NCBI RefSeq assembly: GCF_006538325.1
Contig: NZ_BJKK01000001.1
Span: 186,001-250,000 of the forward strand
Direction: 5' to 3'
From: Alteromonas sp. KUL42
GTDB lineage: Bacteria; Pseudomonadota; Gammaproteobacteria; Enterobacterales; Alteromonadaceae
Length of the DNA: 64,000 bases
This document shows positions 29,362 through 39,204 of this stretch, piece after piece. The translations under genes were made by a program, and so were the position numbers. Below the pieces are notes generated by a model. That model made no database searches. It was not told the DNA's origin and saw nothing but the letters and a program-made list of their open reading frames with translations. The stretch's first letter is position 1, and each line of letters starts with the position of its first letter.

Positions 29362-30330
29362 ATGTTGAAGCCTTCAGTACATATTTTTAAACCAGAAGTT
29401 TACGGCAAAGTAGCCGTGTTGTTTGGTGGCGACTCTGCGGAGCGCGAAGTGTCGCTAAATTCTGGAAATGCTGTTTTAAATGCACTTGTGCGACAAGGCG
29501 TAGATGCCATTGCGTTTGACCCTGCACAGCGCCCTTTGACTGATTTAATTGAGTTGAATGTCGATCGTGCACTTATTATGTTGCACGGCAGAGGCGGTGA
29601 AGATGGCTCTATGCAAGGTGCCCTTCAATTGTTGAAAATTCCTTATACAGGCAGTCGTGTTTTGGGCTCAGCACTTGCCATGGATAAAATTCATACCAAA
29701 CAAGTGTGGCAAAGTTTAGGTTTACCCACTGCAAAATATGAAATTGCAGACAAAAGGCACTTTGAAGCTGGTAAGTGCAGCGCTATAATGGATAAATTGG
29801 GGAATGAGGTCATGGTAAAACCGGCCAGAGAAGGGTCGAGTATTGGCATGGCAAGAGTAACAAGCGCTGAGCAACTTCAAACGGCTATACAGGACGCTTT
29901 TAAATACGATAATCAAGTTCTGTTAGAGCAATATATCGATGGACCTGAATTCACGGTTTCTGTGTTACAAGGCCAAGCTTTGCCATCAATCCGTATGTCG
30001 ACACCCCATACATTCTACGATTATGCTGCGAAATATCAGGATAATACGACAGAGTATTTTTGTCCAAGTGGTTTGTCTGAAGAACAAGAAGCACAGTTAG
30101 CCAAGCTCGCCTCGCGCGCATTCGATGCTATTTCTGGAAGCGGGTGGGGCAGAATTGACGTTATGCAAGACAGCCAACGCCAGTTTTATTTGCTAGAAGC
30201 AAATACAGTACCGGGCATGACAGAAAAAAGCTTGGTACCTAAAGCAGCTAAAGTAGCTGGTCTGAGTTTTGATGAATTGGTATTAGGTATTTTGTCGACC
30301 AGTATTGATACTGATGTAGTGACGGATTGA
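29362..30330 (+). CDS. ddl: D-alanine-D-alanine ligase
   Basis: A 322-residue ATP-grasp enzyme that makes the D-Ala-D-Ala dipeptide used by MurF. It shows VLFGGDSAEREVSLNSG at the N-terminus, LHGRGGEDGSMQG, the P-loop-like REGSSIGMARV and the C-terminal metal-binding LEANTVPGMTEKSLVPKAA. These fit DdlB, the form found in dcw clusters. An AAGGGA lies seven bases before the ATG. It follows murC directly and precedes ftsQ by 20 bases. Confidence 0.97.
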   Translation: MLKPSVHIFKPEVYGKVAVLFGGDSAEREVSLNSGNAVLNALVRQGVDAIAFDPAQRPLTDLIELNVDRALIMLHGRGGEDGSMQGALQLLKIPYTGSRVLGSALAMDKIHTKQVWQSLGLPTAKYEIADKRHFEAGKCSAIMDKLGNEVMVKPAREGSSIGMARVTSAEQLQTAIQDAFKYDNQVLLEQYIDGPEFTVSVLQGQALPSIRMSTPHTFYDYAAKYQDNTTEYFCPSGLSEEQEAQLAKLASRAFDAISGSGWGRIDVMQDSQRQFYLLEANTVPGMTEKSLVPKAAKVAGLSFDELVLGILSTSIDTDVVTD

Positions 30331-30350
30331 GGTAAGGCGTTTAGTTCGTC

Positions 30351-31121
30351 ATGGCAGAATTGATAGCAGATAAAAAAAAGCAGGCCAGCGTATCTTCGTC
30401 AAAGAGTAAGAGCGCGATATGGGGCGGCGTCGCTTTTTTAATTCTGGTACTTTCAGGGATAGTATTTGGCGCAATCAAAGCAAATCAGTATTTGTTTGAT
30501 GAGCAGCAAATGCCAGTGCAAGTTATCGACTTTTCTGGCAGCTATCAACATGTGGACATTGCTAAATTAGAAAGGCTGATTCGACAAGCACAGCCTGGCA
30601 GTTTTTTTGCCCTTGATGTCAACGATGTGTTCGAGCTTTTAGAGTCACAGCCATGGATATATCGAGCTTCGGTGCGTAAAAAATGGCCCAATGTTTTGAA
30701 GATTTATTTGGTCGAGCAAACACCGGTTGCCAAGTGGAACGAAGATTTGTTGTTAAACCCATACGGTGACACATTCAATGATGAAGGTGTTGAATTGAAT
30801 TTACCAAGGTTGTATGGCCCTGGAGGCAGCGAAAAAACTGCCCTAGAAGGTTACAATGCGATGCATGCATTAATTGCTACAACAGAGATGGCAATTGATG
30901 AACTTAGTCTAAGCGAACGTTTTGCATGGCAAGTTCAGTTAGACAACGGTATCAAGTTAAATTTAGGACGTCAGGAGTTTATTGATAGGCTACAACGCTT
31001 TATCGATGTTTATCCGCTTCTGATGCAACAAGAGAAGGCGGTGAAATACGTCGACCTTCGCTATGACACGGGTGTTGCTGTAGGTTGGAACGACGGTAGC
31101 ACCACAGATGAAGAGAGTTAG
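30351..31121 (+). CDS. ftsQ: Cell division protein FtsQ
   Basis: A 256-residue bitopic division protein that recruits FtsL and FtsB. A lysine-rich cytoplasmic tail is followed by a membrane helix (~24-44, WGGVAFLILVLSGIVFGAI), a POTRA domain (residues ~55-125, with QPWIYRASVRKKWPNVLKIYLVEQ, the typical end of the POTRA) and the beta domain (GPGGSE, then LNLGRQEFIDRLQRF). Position between ddl and ftsA confirms it. The stop lies seven bases before the ftsA ATG. Confidence 0.95.
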   Translation: MAELIADKKKQASVSSSKSKSAIWGGVAFLILVLSGIVFGAIKANQYLFDEQQMPVQVIDFSGSYQHVDIAKLERLIRQAQPGSFFALDVNDVFELLESQPWIYRASVRKKWPNVLKIYLVEQTPVAKWNEDLLLNPYGDTFNDEGVELNLPRLYGPGGSEKTALEGYNAMHALIATTEMAIDELSLSERFAWQVQLDNGIKLNLGRQEFIDRLQRFIDVYPLLMQQEKAVKYVDLRYDTGVAVGWNDGSTTDEES

Positions 31122-31128
31122 GAAAACC

Positions 31129-32358
31129 ATGTCAAAACCTGCTGAACGCAATTTGATTGTAGGACTAGATATCGGCACGAGCCAAGTGAAAGCCGTGGTT
31201 GGTGAGCTACTAGAAGATGATCAAATCAGTATTGTTGGTGTAGGTACACACGCATCTAAAGGCATGGACAAAGGCGGCGTAAACGACTTGAACCTAGTAG
31301 TTAAATCGGTTCAACGTGCAGTGAATGAGATGGAGCTAATGGCAGATTGCCGAGTATCTTCAGTATTTATGTCCATCTCGGGCCGTCATGTTAAGTGTCA
31401 GAATGAAAATGGCATGGTACCGATAAACAATCAGGAAGTAACACAAGAAGATGTCGATAACGTCATTCACGCTGCGCGCAGTGTACCCATTGCCGCTGAG
31501 CGACGTCTGCTTCATGTGCTTCCTCAAGAGTTTACTATTGATGTACAAGAAGGGATTAAAAACCCCATCGGTATGTCGGGAGTAAGAATGGAAGCAGATG
31601 CCCATATCATTACTTGTGCCGATGATATGGCCAAGAATATGGTCAAATGTGTCGAAAGATGTGAATTAAATGCTGATCAGCTTATTTTCTCAGCACTCGC
31701 TTCGAGTTATGCTGTGCTAACAGATGATGAGCGTGAACTGGGTGTGTGTGTTGTTGATATTGGCGGTGGCACCATGGATATGGTGATTTACACTGATGGT
31801 GCTATTCGTCACACAGCAGTTATCCCCGTGGCGGGAAATCAGATAACCAGCGACATCGCTAAGATTTTTAGAACACCTATTAGCAATGCAGAAGAAATTA
31901 AGGTGAATTACGCCTGTGCATTGAAAGATATGGTGAGTATGGAAGAGAGCATCGAAGTACCTAGTGTAGGCGGACGTCCGGCACGGGTAATGTCTCGACA
32001 TACATTGGCCGAGGTAATTGAGCCTCGCTACCAAGAATTGTTTGAACTGGTTCACGATGAAATTCGTGCCAGTGGTTTGGAAGAGCAGATTGCTGCGGGA
32101 CTTGTCTTAACTGGCGGAACCGCAAAAATGGAAGGTGCAGTCGAGTTTGCTGAGGAGCTTTTTCAAATGCCCGTGCGCGTGGGCAAACCCATTAACGTAA
32201 AAGGCTTGTCTGAATACGTTGATGATGCCGGATTTGCAACAGTTGTAGGACTGCTGCAGTACGGCAAAGTACAATCTGATAATAAGAAGTCCAGTACGCA
32301 AAAGACCGGTGAAAGTCTTTTTCATCGCGTGCAAAGCTGGTTTAAAGGCGAATTTTAA
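31129..32358 (+). CDS. ftsA: Cell division protein FtsA
   Basis: A 409-residue actin-like ATPase that tethers FtsZ to the membrane and recruits later division proteins. Actin-fold motifs are VGLDIGTSQVKAVVGE, VDIGGGTMDM and LTGGTAKMEG. The C-terminal amphipathic membrane-targeting helix is visible (SLFHRVQSWFKGEF). The start at 31129 has AGGA six bases upstream; the frame is open 21 bases further, but that would overlap ftsQ. It is followed by a 108-base gap before ftsZ, where E. coli also has promoters. Confidence 0.97.
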   Translation: MSKPAERNLIVGLDIGTSQVKAVVGELLEDDQISIVGVGTHASKGMDKGGVNDLNLVVKSVQRAVNEMELMADCRVSSVFMSISGRHVKCQNENGMVPINNQEVTQEDVDNVIHAARSVPIAAERRLLHVLPQEFTIDVQEGIKNPIGMSGVRMEADAHIITCADDMAKNMVKCVERCELNADQLIFSALASSYAVLTDDERELGVCVVDIGGGTMDMVIYTDGAIRHTAVIPVAGNQITSDIAKIFRTPISNAEEIKVNYACALKDMVSMEESIEVPSVGGRPARVMSRHTLAEVIEPRYQELFELVHDEIRASGLEEQIAAGLVLTGGTAKMEGAVEFAEELFQMPVRVGKPINVKGLSEYVDDAGFATVVGLLQYGKVQSDNKKSSTQKTGESLFHRVQSWFKGEF

Positions 32359-32466
32359 TTTTATTTTGGGGGCGCTATAGCTACGGCACTAAGACTTGCA
32401 GGAAGCAATGAGTCTTAAGGAATGACCTGGCGTAGTGTTTAAAAGACGTACAACCGGAGAGTAAGT

Positions 32467-33632
32467 ATGTTCGAATTAATGGATAGTCACGGCGAAGAAG
32501 CCGTAATTAAAGTCATCGGCGTCGGTGGCGGCGGTGGTAATGCTGTTGAGCACATGGTGTCTCAAAGCATTGAAGGCGTTGAATTTATTGCAGTTAATAC
32601 TGATGCACAGGTGCTTCGCAGCTCAAGTGCAGACGTCACGCTTCAAATTGGTTCAAGTGTAACCAAAGGGTTAGGTGCTGGTGCCGATCCGAACATTGGG
32701 CGTGAAGCAGCGCAAGAAGACAGAGAAACCATCCGTCAAGCTCTTGATGGTGCTGATATGGTTTTCATCACTGCCGGTATGGGCGGTGGCACAGGTACAG
32801 GTGCAGCGCCAGAAGTGGCGAAAATTGCACGTGAGATGGGTATTCTTACGGTTGCGGTTGTCACCAAGCCTTTTCCATTCGAAGGTAAAAACGTACTTCA
32901 TTTGCTGAACAAGGTATTGTTGAATTAGCAAATAACGTTGACTCGTTAATTACAATTCCTAACGAGAAGTTACTTAAAGTGATGGGGCCGGGTACACCGT
33001 TACTTCAAGCTTTCAGTGCAGCAAACGACGTCTTACGTGGTGCAGTGCAAGGTATTGCTGAGCTTATTACCCGTCCTGGTCTTATCAATGTTGACTTCGC
33101 CGACGTACGTACGGTGATGTCTGAAATGGGTAAAGCCATGATGGGTAGCGGTGCTGCGGTCGGTCCTGATAGAGCGGAAGAAGCTGCTGAATCAGCCATT
33201 GCCAGCCCTCTGTTAGAAGACATAGATTTGTCTGGTGCCCGTGGTATTTTGGTTAACATTACCGCAGGTCCAGATTTTGCTATCGATGAATTTGAAACAG
33301 TAGGTAACGCTGTTAAAGCATTTGCATCAGAGAACGCCACAGTTGTTGTGGGTACTGTTATTGATATGGAAATGACAGACGAGTTACGTGTAACTGTTGT
33401 AGCGACAGGCATCGGCGCTGAACGTAAGCCAGATATCTCATTGGTGAGCTCTGAAGGTTCTCGATTGACGCAAACAGCAAAGGAATACGGTAATACACAC
33501 TCCAGTGAGCCGCGTTCATCAGTTGGTGGTACAGAAGGTAACCAAGCGCTTAAAGCTGATGAGAGTGCGCAGCCAGACAACGATTTAGAGTACCTTGATA
33601 TTCCAGCGTTTTTGCGTAAACAGGCAGACTAA
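32467..33632 (+). CDS. ftsZ: FtsZ tubulin-like division GTPase, frameshifted in this sequence
   Basis: The Z-ring GTPase. Two frames, 32467-32928 and 32979-33632, carry its halves. The first has [17 protein letters not shown] and the tubulin signature [10 protein letters not shown]; the second has [13 protein letters not shown] and the T7 region. One missing A in the AAAAA run at 32887-32891 explains the break. With six A residues the text becomes [24 protein letters not shown], normal for FtsZ, and the product is about 388 residues. The C-terminal peptide [15 protein letters not shown], which binds FtsA and ZipA, is intact. Because ftsZ is essential, this is almost certainly a sequencing error. 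The start has CGGAGAG upstream. Confidence 0.95.
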
Positions 33633-33785
33633 CGTCTGTCTGTAACAAAAGTGAATTATTTCGCGATAGCGTGGTCATACGCTTGAAATCGAGGTTTTGA
33701 TGGCCGAGAACGAGATTGTGACATTATTGCGCATAAGTACAAGACACCTAAATTTGAATGTTTATAACACTCAAATTGGGCGGCT

Positions 33786-33814
33786 TTGACATGTAAGTAA
33801 TAACTCACTATAAT
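33786..33814 (+). promoter_or_regulatory. Consensus sigma-70 promoter of lpxC
   Basis: A perfect TTGACA (33786-33791) and a perfect TATAAT (33809-33814) are separated by the optimal 17 bases. The promoter ends 40 bases before the lpxC ATG, giving a short leader. It indicates strong independent transcription of lpxC after ftsZ. Confidence 0.9.
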
Positions 33815-33854
33815 TCGCGACCGCTATTTTTTAATAGGTAGAAAGCTTAAGTAG

Positions 33855-34766
33855 ATGATTAGACAACGTACAATCAAGCACCCGGTTCAAGAAACCGGCA
33901 TTGGGCTTCATAAAGGTGAAAAGGTCACAATGACTCTCCGACCTGCGCCGGCTAACACGGGTATCGTGTTTAGGCGTGTTGATCTCGAACCTTATGTAGA
34001 TATACCTTCCCGCGCAGACGCGGTGGGAAACACCATGCTATGTACATGTTTGAATAATGAAGATGGCGTTACTATCCAAACGGTAGAACACCTCGCATCT
34101 GCGCTTGCTGGGTTGGGCATCGACAATATTATTGTTGAAGTAGACAGCAATGAACTGCCTATCATGGATGGTAGTGCTAGTCCGTTTGTTTTCTTACTCC
34201 AGTCTGCTGGTATTGAAGAGCTAAACGCGCCTAAGCAGTTTATACGTATTAAAAAGCCTATTCGTGTTGAAGATGGTGATAAATGGGCAGAGCTTGTCCC
34301 CTATGACGGCTTTCGCGTCGATTTTCAAATTGATTTTGAGCATCCCGTTATCAGCCAAACTCGTCAGCACATGGTAATGGATTTTGACTCATGTTCGTAC
34401 GTAAACGAAGTAAGTAGGGCACGTACTTTCGGTTTCATGAGCGACCTTGAATATATGAATGCCAACAACTTAGCACTTGGTGGCAGCATGGAAAATGCGG
34501 TAGCGTTAGACGAATTTCGCGTACTTAACCCAGAAGGGTTGCGTTATGACGATGAGTTTTTGAAGCATAAAATTCTGGATGCAATCGGCGATCTTTATCT
34601 TGGTGGTCACAGCTTAATTGGTGAGCTTCGCGCCTATAAAACAGGACACGGCTTAAACAATAAACTACTCAATGCTGTACTCGCTCAGAAAGAGTGTTGG
34701 GAATATGTAACATACGAATCGCAAGAAACAGCGCCAATTCGTTATGTTCAGCCCGCCCTTGCATAA
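33855..34766 (+). CDS. lpxC: UDP-3-O-acyl-N-acetylglucosamine deacetylase LpxC
   Basis: A 303-residue zinc amidase that performs the committed step of lipid A synthesis. It opens [20 protein letters not shown]. The zinc-binding histidine is in [11 protein letters not shown] and the others in [21 protein letters not shown], with [12 protein letters not shown] in domain I. The length matches E. coli LpxC. It has its own consensus promoter upstream and a strong terminator downstream, so it is a separate unit from ftsZ and the M23 gene. The alanine-rich C-terminus (QPALA) may serve FtsH-dependent turnover, as in E. coli; this last point is inference. Confidence 0.98.
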   Translation: MIRQRTIKHPVQETGIGLHKGEKVTMTLRPAPANTGIVFRRVDLEPYVDIPSRADAVGNTMLCTCLNNEDGVTIQTVEHLASALAGLGIDNIIVEVDSNELPIMDGSASPFVFLLQSAGIEELNAPKQFIRIKKPIRVEDGDKWAELVPYDGFRVDFQIDFEHPVISQTRQHMVMDFDSCSYVNEVSRARTFGFMSDLEYMNANNLALGGSMENAVALDEFRVLNPEGLRYDDEFLKHKILDAIGDLYLGGHSLIGELRAYKTGHGLNNKLLNAVLAQKECWEYVTYESQETAPIRYVQPALA

Positions 34767-34773
34767 AATTTGT

Positions 34774-34802
34774 AAAAAGCCGCCTAACAGGCGGCTTTTT
34801 TT
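34774..34802 (+). terminator. Rho-independent terminator after lpxC
   Basis: Twelve-base arms (34774-34785 and 34789-34800) pair perfectly around a three-base loop with a T run at the end. It lies seven bases after the lpxC stop. Confidence 0.95.
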
Positions 34803-34939
34803 CGTATGGCAATTACTGGAATAAATGATACAGTAGCCAAATAATTATAAAAGTTTCACCCAAATAACAAAATAACGCACAGAAGCGAAAACTGTGACAA
34901 TAACAAATTCGGCGTGAAGCAATACATTTTCTTCGTGGT

Positions 34940-35815
34940 ATGAAACTAACAATTACACTAGCAGGTAAAAATAAGCGCTACAGGCACAGTATCAGTGTTC
35001 GTACTCTCGTTAGTGCGACGGTGCTTTCGTCTATTTTTATGTTAGTGTCGAGCCGCTCCACGGAATCTGTTTCTGAAGATGTAGCTCGAGTGCGCTTGGC
35101 CCAAACAGAGGTCAATACATCACAAAAAGATGTAGAAGCACTGAAAACACAAACTACAGTCAAATTACAAGCATTGCTTTCTCATGTAGCCGCGCTTTCG
35201 GCGAAGGCGACGTTACTCGATGAAAAAGGAAAGCAAATTGCAACTGAATTAGGTATGTCAGCGGCTGACCTGGACGCTTTCGTACCGGTATCGATACCGG
35301 ATAACATCCATGACGATCCCATCCTTTATGAAATAGCAAAACTAGAGCAATCACTTGATTTGAAGTCTCAACAGTTATCTATGCTTGAAAGTTTGGTAAG
35401 GGGTCACCATATCCACGAACAGAGCCAATTATCTGGTCGTCCGATTGAGTCGGGATGGTTGTCTTCTTATTATGGTATGCGGGCTGATCCGTTTACCGGT
35501 AAACCAGCCATGCATAAAGGTTTGGATTTTGCGGGTAAAGCGGGGCATAACGTGGTTGCTACTGCGGCAGGTATAGTTACCTGGGCGGGCGATCGTTATG
35601 GTTATGGCCAACTAGTAGAAATTGATCACGGGGATGGACTTGTGACCCGTTACGGGCACAATGACAGCCTCAGTGTTTCAATTGGTGATGTGGTTACTAA
35701 AGGGCAACCTGTCGCTAAAATGGGCAATACAGGGCGCTCAACAGGGGTCCATGTCCACTACGAAGTAATAAGAAACGGAAAACACGTCGATCCTCTACCT
35801 TACGTTTATCAGTAG
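34940..35815 (+). CDS. M23-family (LytM-like) peptidoglycan endopeptidase
   Basis: A 291-residue probable cell-wall peptidase. A membrane anchor or signal near residues 22-40 is followed by a coiled-coil segment (~50-100) and a C-terminal M23 domain (~170-291). Zinc ligands are visible: the first His and Asp in MHKGLDF and the HxH in HVHYEV. PFTGKPAMHKGLDFAGKAG and GNTGRSTGVHVHYE are typical of the family. All ligands are present, so it is probably a catalytic enzyme and not a degenerate EnvC/NlpD-type activator. It occupies the place of secM between lpxC and secA, but shows no SecM-like arrest sequence. Confidence 0.9.
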   Translation: MKLTITLAGKNKRYRHSISVRTLVSATVLSSIFMLVSSRSTESVSEDVARVRLAQTEVNTSQKDVEALKTQTTVKLQALLSHVAALSAKATLLDEKGKQIATELGMSAADLDAFVPVSIPDNIHDDPILYEIAKLEQSLDLKSQQLSMLESLVRGHHIHEQSQLSGRPIESGWLSSYYGMRADPFTGKPAMHKGLDFAGKAGHNVVATAAGIVTWAGDRYGYGQLVEIDHGDGLVTRYGHNDSLSVSIGDVVTKGQPVAKMGNTGRSTGVHVHYEVIRNGKHVDPLPYVYQ

Positions 35816-35847
35816 ACAGAAGGGTAGCAGCCAGGTAAGTGAGTTAA

Positions 35848-35865
35848 CACAGTGCTAGCACTGTG
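35848..35865. repeat. 18-base perfect palindrome upstream of secA
   Basis: CACAGTGCTAGCACTGTG reads the same on both strands. It lies 33 bases after the M23 stop and 117 bases before the secA start. It could be a protein-binding site or part of a terminator; no T run follows. Confidence 0.7.
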
Positions 35866-35891
35866 CTCATGCAAGTAACAAATACATCGCC

Positions 35892-35920
35892 AATACAACG
35901 TTTATCACGTTGTATTTTAT
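35892..35920 (+). terminator. Probable terminator between the M23 peptidase gene and secA
   Basis: Nine-base arms 35892-35900 (aatacaacg) and 35908-35916 pair perfectly around a seven-base loop and are followed by TTAT. The stem is AT-rich, so termination may be partial. It lies about 65 bases before secA. Confidence 0.6.
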
Positions 35921-35981
35921 ACGTTTAATTTAGCTGTGCACGATGTGCGGCGTCTCGACAAGTAGTGGAATATTAAAGCTA

Positions 35982-38690
35982 ATGTTTTCAAGCATCCTTC
36001 GAAAAGTATTCGGTAGCAGAAACGACCGATTATTAAAAAAATTAACTAAGAACGTAGATGCCATCAATGCTCTAGAAGCAGAGTATGAGAAGCTTTCTGA
36101 TGAGGCGCTAAAAGCAAAAACGGAAGAGTTTAAGGCGAGATTAGAAAAAGGGGAGACCCTTGATGACATTTTAAACGACGCGTTTGCAACTGTGCGCGAA
36201 GCCAGTAAGCGCGTTTATGGTATGCGTCATTTTGACGTACAGATGCTAGGTGGCCAAGTGCTTCACCAAGGTAAAATTTCTGAGATGCGTACTGGTGAAG
36301 GTAAAACCCTTACCGCTACGCTTCCAACTTACTTAAACGCATTGTCAGGAAAAGGCGTTCACGTAATTACTGTAAATGATTACTTGGCTCGTCGCGATGC
36401 TGAGTGGAGTAACGAACTCTTTAATTTCCTGGGAATGCGAGTTGGCTGTAACGTTCCCGGTATGTCTCCTGAACAGAAGCGCGACGCTTATCAAGCTGAT
36501 GTTACCTATGGTACCAACAACGAATTTGGTTTTGATTACCTGCGCGATAACATGGCGTTTAGCCCTCAAGACCGTGTGCAACGCCCCTTAAACTTTGCCG
36601 TAGTGGACGAAGTTGATTCAATCTTGATTGATGAGGCAAGAACGCCTTTAATCATCTCCGGTCAAGCAGAAGACAGCTCTGAACTTTATCGTCGAATCAA
36701 CACAATCATCCCTAAGTTGGTTCAGCAAGAAAAAGAAGATGAAGAAGGGCAAGAAGGTGATGGCGATTACACCATTGACCTTAAAGCGAAGCAGATTCAC
36801 TTAACTGAACGCGGGCAAATTCACGTTGAAGAAATACTTCAACAAGAAGGTATGTTACCTGAGGGCGAATCATTGTTTGCTGCGGGTAATATCTCCTTAC
36901 TTCATCACATTAATGCAGCACTTCGCGCGCACAAACTGTTTGCAAAAGATGTAGATTACATCGTAAAAGACGACCAAATAGTAATTGTTGATGAACACAC
37001 TGGCCGCACCATGGAAGGACGCCGTTGGTCTGAAGGTTTGCACCAAGCGGTAGAAGCAAAAGAAGGTGTACGTATTCAAAACGAAAACCAAACTTTGGCT
37101 TCAATTACTTTCCAGAACTATTTCCGCCTTTACAACAAATTGGCCGGTATGACAGGTACTGCCGATACAGAAGCCTTCGAATTTAATCATATCTATGGTT
37201 TAGAGACGGTTGTTGTTCCTACCAACCGCCCGATGCAACGCAAGGACATGGCTGATCTTATTTATCTTACTGCAGAAGAAAAATATGAAGCCATTGTTGA
37301 AGACATCAAAGCGTGTGTTAAGCGTGGTCAACCTACATTGGTGGGTACGGTATCAATTGAAAACTCTGAATTAATTTCTCGCATTCTTAAGAAAGAGAAA
37401 ATTGCTCACAAAGTACTTAATGCCAAATTCCACGAACAAGAGGCAGACATTGTTGCACAGGCCGGTAAGCCGGGCGCAGTAACCATTGCGACTAACATGG
37501 CCGGTCGTGGTACTGATATTGTGTTAGGTGGTAATTGGCATGCAGAAGTTGAGAAAATTGAAAATCCAACCGAAGCACAAATAGAGAAAATTAAAGCAGC
37601 CTGGAAAGAAAGCCATGATGCGGTATTAGCATCGGGTGGTCTTCATATTATTGGTACAGAGCGCCACGAGTCTCGTCGTATTGATAATCAGTTACGTGGA
37701 CGTTCTGGGCGTCAGGGTGACCCTGGCTCTAGTCGTTTCTATTTGTCTCTTGATGATGCACTTATGCGTATTTTTGCGTCAGAGAAAATGGGCAACATGA
37801 TGAAGCGCTTAGGTATGGAGCGCGGCGAAGCAATTGAACACCCTTGGGTAACACGTGCAATTGAAAATGCACAACGCAAAGTAGAAGGACGTAACTTCGA
37901 CATTCGTAAGCAACTTCTTGAATACGATGATGTTGCTAACGATCAGCGTAAAGTCATTTACGAACAGCGTAACGAGTTACTTGATGAAGGTGATATTAGC
38001 GAAACCATCGCAGCCATTCGCGAAGATGTCATCACAAGTGTTGTTGACGAGTATGTTCCGCCACAGTCACTTGAAGAGATGTGGGATGTTAAAGGTCTTG
38101 AAGAGCGTCTTAAAGCCGATTTCGCCGTAGATTTGCCACTGCAAACATGGCTTGAAAATGACGATAAACTTTATGAAGAGAAGTTACGTGAGCGTATTCT
38201 TGATGAGGTTGTAAGTGCATACAAAGCGAAAGAGGCAGTCGTTGGTGAGCAAGTACTTCGTCAGTTCGAAAAAGCGGTAATGCTTCAAAACCTAGATAGT
38301 CATTGGAAAGAGCACTTAGCGGCTATGGACCATTTACGCCAGGGTATACATTTACGCGGCTACGCACAAAAGAACCCTAAGCAAGAATATAAGCGTGAGT
38401 CGTTCGATTTGTTCTCTCAGATGCTTGAAGCACTGAAAGTAGAAGTGATCACCATTTTGTCTCGCGTGAAAGTACAAGCCCAAGAAGACGTTGAGAAAGT
38501 GGAAGCACAACGAAAACAAGCTGATGATGTGCCTAAGAGTTTTGAACACGAAGATGCCTCAGCGACGCCAGAAACTGCTGATGGCAAACCTCGTACCCAA
38601 GTAAGAGACGGTGCTAAAGTAGGCCGCAACGATCCTTGTCCTTGTGGTTCTGGTAAGAAATACAAGCAATGTCACGGTAAATTGAAGTAA
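35982..38690 (+). CDS. secA: Preprotein translocase ATPase SecA
   Basis: A 902-residue motor that drives proteins through SecYEG. The start at 35982 ([16 protein letters not shown]) matches the family N-terminus; the frame extends 13 codons upstream without homology. Motifs: Walker [15 protein letters not shown], the DEAD-like [17 protein letters not shown], the preprotein cross-linking domain, [13 protein letters not shown], the helical scaffold [17 protein letters not shown] and the C-terminal zinc finger [17 protein letters not shown], which binds SecB. The length is almost identical to E. coli SecA. The ribosome-binding site is weak (TAAAG). mutT follows with a one-base overlap. Confidence 0.98.
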   Translation: MFSSILRKVFGSRNDRLLKKLTKNVDAINALEAEYEKLSDEALKAKTEEFKARLEKGETLDDILNDAFATVREASKRVYGMRHFDVQMLGGQVLHQGKISEMRTGEGKTLTATLPTYLNALSGKGVHVITVNDYLARRDAEWSNELFNFLGMRVGCNVPGMSPEQKRDAYQADVTYGTNNEFGFDYLRDNMAFSPQDRVQRPLNFAVVDEVDSILIDEARTPLIISGQAEDSSELYRRINTIIPKLVQQEKEDEEGQEGDGDYTIDLKAKQIHLTERGQIHVEEILQQEGMLPEGESLFAAGNISLLHHINAALRAHKLFAKDVDYIVKDDQIVIVDEHTGRTMEGRRWSEGLHQAVEAKEGVRIQNENQTLASITFQNYFRLYNKLAGMTGTADTEAFEFNHIYGLETVVVPTNRPMQRKDMADLIYLTAEEKYEAIVEDIKACVKRGQPTLVGTVSIENSELISRILKKEKIAHKVLNAKFHEQEADIVAQAGKPGAVTIATNMAGRGTDIVLGGNWHAEVEKIENPTEAQIEKIKAAWKESHDAVLASGGLHIIGTERHESRRIDNQLRGRSGRQGDPGSSRFYLSLDDALMRIFASEKMGNMMKRLGMERGEAIEHPWVTRAIENAQRKVEGRNFDIRKQLLEYDDVANDQRKVIYEQRNELLDEGDISETIAAIREDVITSVVDEYVPPQSLEEMWDVKGLEERLKADFAVDLPLQTWLENDDKLYEEKLRERILDEVVSAYKAKEAVVGEQVLRQFEKAVMLQNLDSHWKEHLAAMDHLRQGIHLRGYAQKNPKQEYKRESFDLFSQMLEALKVEVITILSRVKVQAQEDVEKVEAQRKQADDVPKSFEHEDASATPETADGKPRTQVRDGAKVGRNDPCPCGSGKKYKQCHGKLK

Positions 38691-39076
38691 TGAAAGTCGT
38701 TCATGTTGCCGTTGGAGTTATTTCCCGCGGCACTGACATTTTTATAACCTTGCGCCCTGACAATGTTCATCAGGGCGGCAAGTGGGAATTTCCCGGTGGT
38801 AAAGTTGAAGAAGGTGAAACCCTCCTAGAGGCATTATCGCGAGAGCTCGCAGAGGAAGTGGGAATTGATGTAATAAGCACACAGCCCATTACAATCATTA
38901 CTCACGACTATGGAGATAAAATCGTTAAGCTTGATGTACATAGCGTGAGCGAGTTCACTGGTGAGCCCCATGGAAAAGAAGGGCAATTGTCCAAGTGGAT
39001 TAATGTGCATCAATTAGATGCGAGTGATTTTCCTGAGGCTAATGTCCCGATAATCACTGCACTGAAGCAGCAATAA
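38690..39076 (+). CDS. mutT: 8-oxo-dGTP diphosphatase MutT
   Basis: A 128-residue Nudix hydrolase that removes 8-oxo-dGTP from the nucleotide pool. The Nudix box reads GGKVEEGETLLEALSRELAEEVGI (residues ~36-59) with the RELAEE metal ligands intact. The N-terminus [13 protein letters not shown] is typical of MutT. It starts on the last base of the secA stop, the secA-mutT arrangement seen in E. coli. Confidence 0.95.
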   Translation: MKVVHVAVGVISRGTDIFITLRPDNVHQGGKWEFPGGKVEEGETLLEALSRELAEEVGIDVISTQPITIITHDYGDKIVKLDVHSVSEFTGEPHGKEGQLSKWINVHQLDASDFPEANVPIITALKQQ

Positions 39077-39130
39077 TAATTTTACCTTTTTATTTCTAAT
39101 TGTCCCATCCTTACTCTCATTGTCCGAATA

Positions 39131-39191
39131 ATACCAGTCCGCATAGAAGTTTACTCACTCACAGAGGGCAGACTCCTATATGGATTGGTAT
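39131..39191. repeat. 61-base element with 16-base terminal inverted repeats
   Basis: The left end ataccagtccgcatag (39131-39146) and the right end (39176-39191) match as inverted repeats at 13 of 16 positions. The element fills most of the space between the convergent mutT and aspartoacylase genes. It could be a short palindromic repeat of the REP/MITE type, or a bidirectional terminator. Confidence 0.5.
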
Positions 39192-39204
39192 AAAACGTAT
39201 CTTG

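Noticed and set aside
33005-33580. A 191-residue minus-strand open frame over ftsZ
   Set aside because: It runs antisense to conserved FtsZ coding sequence and has no independent support.
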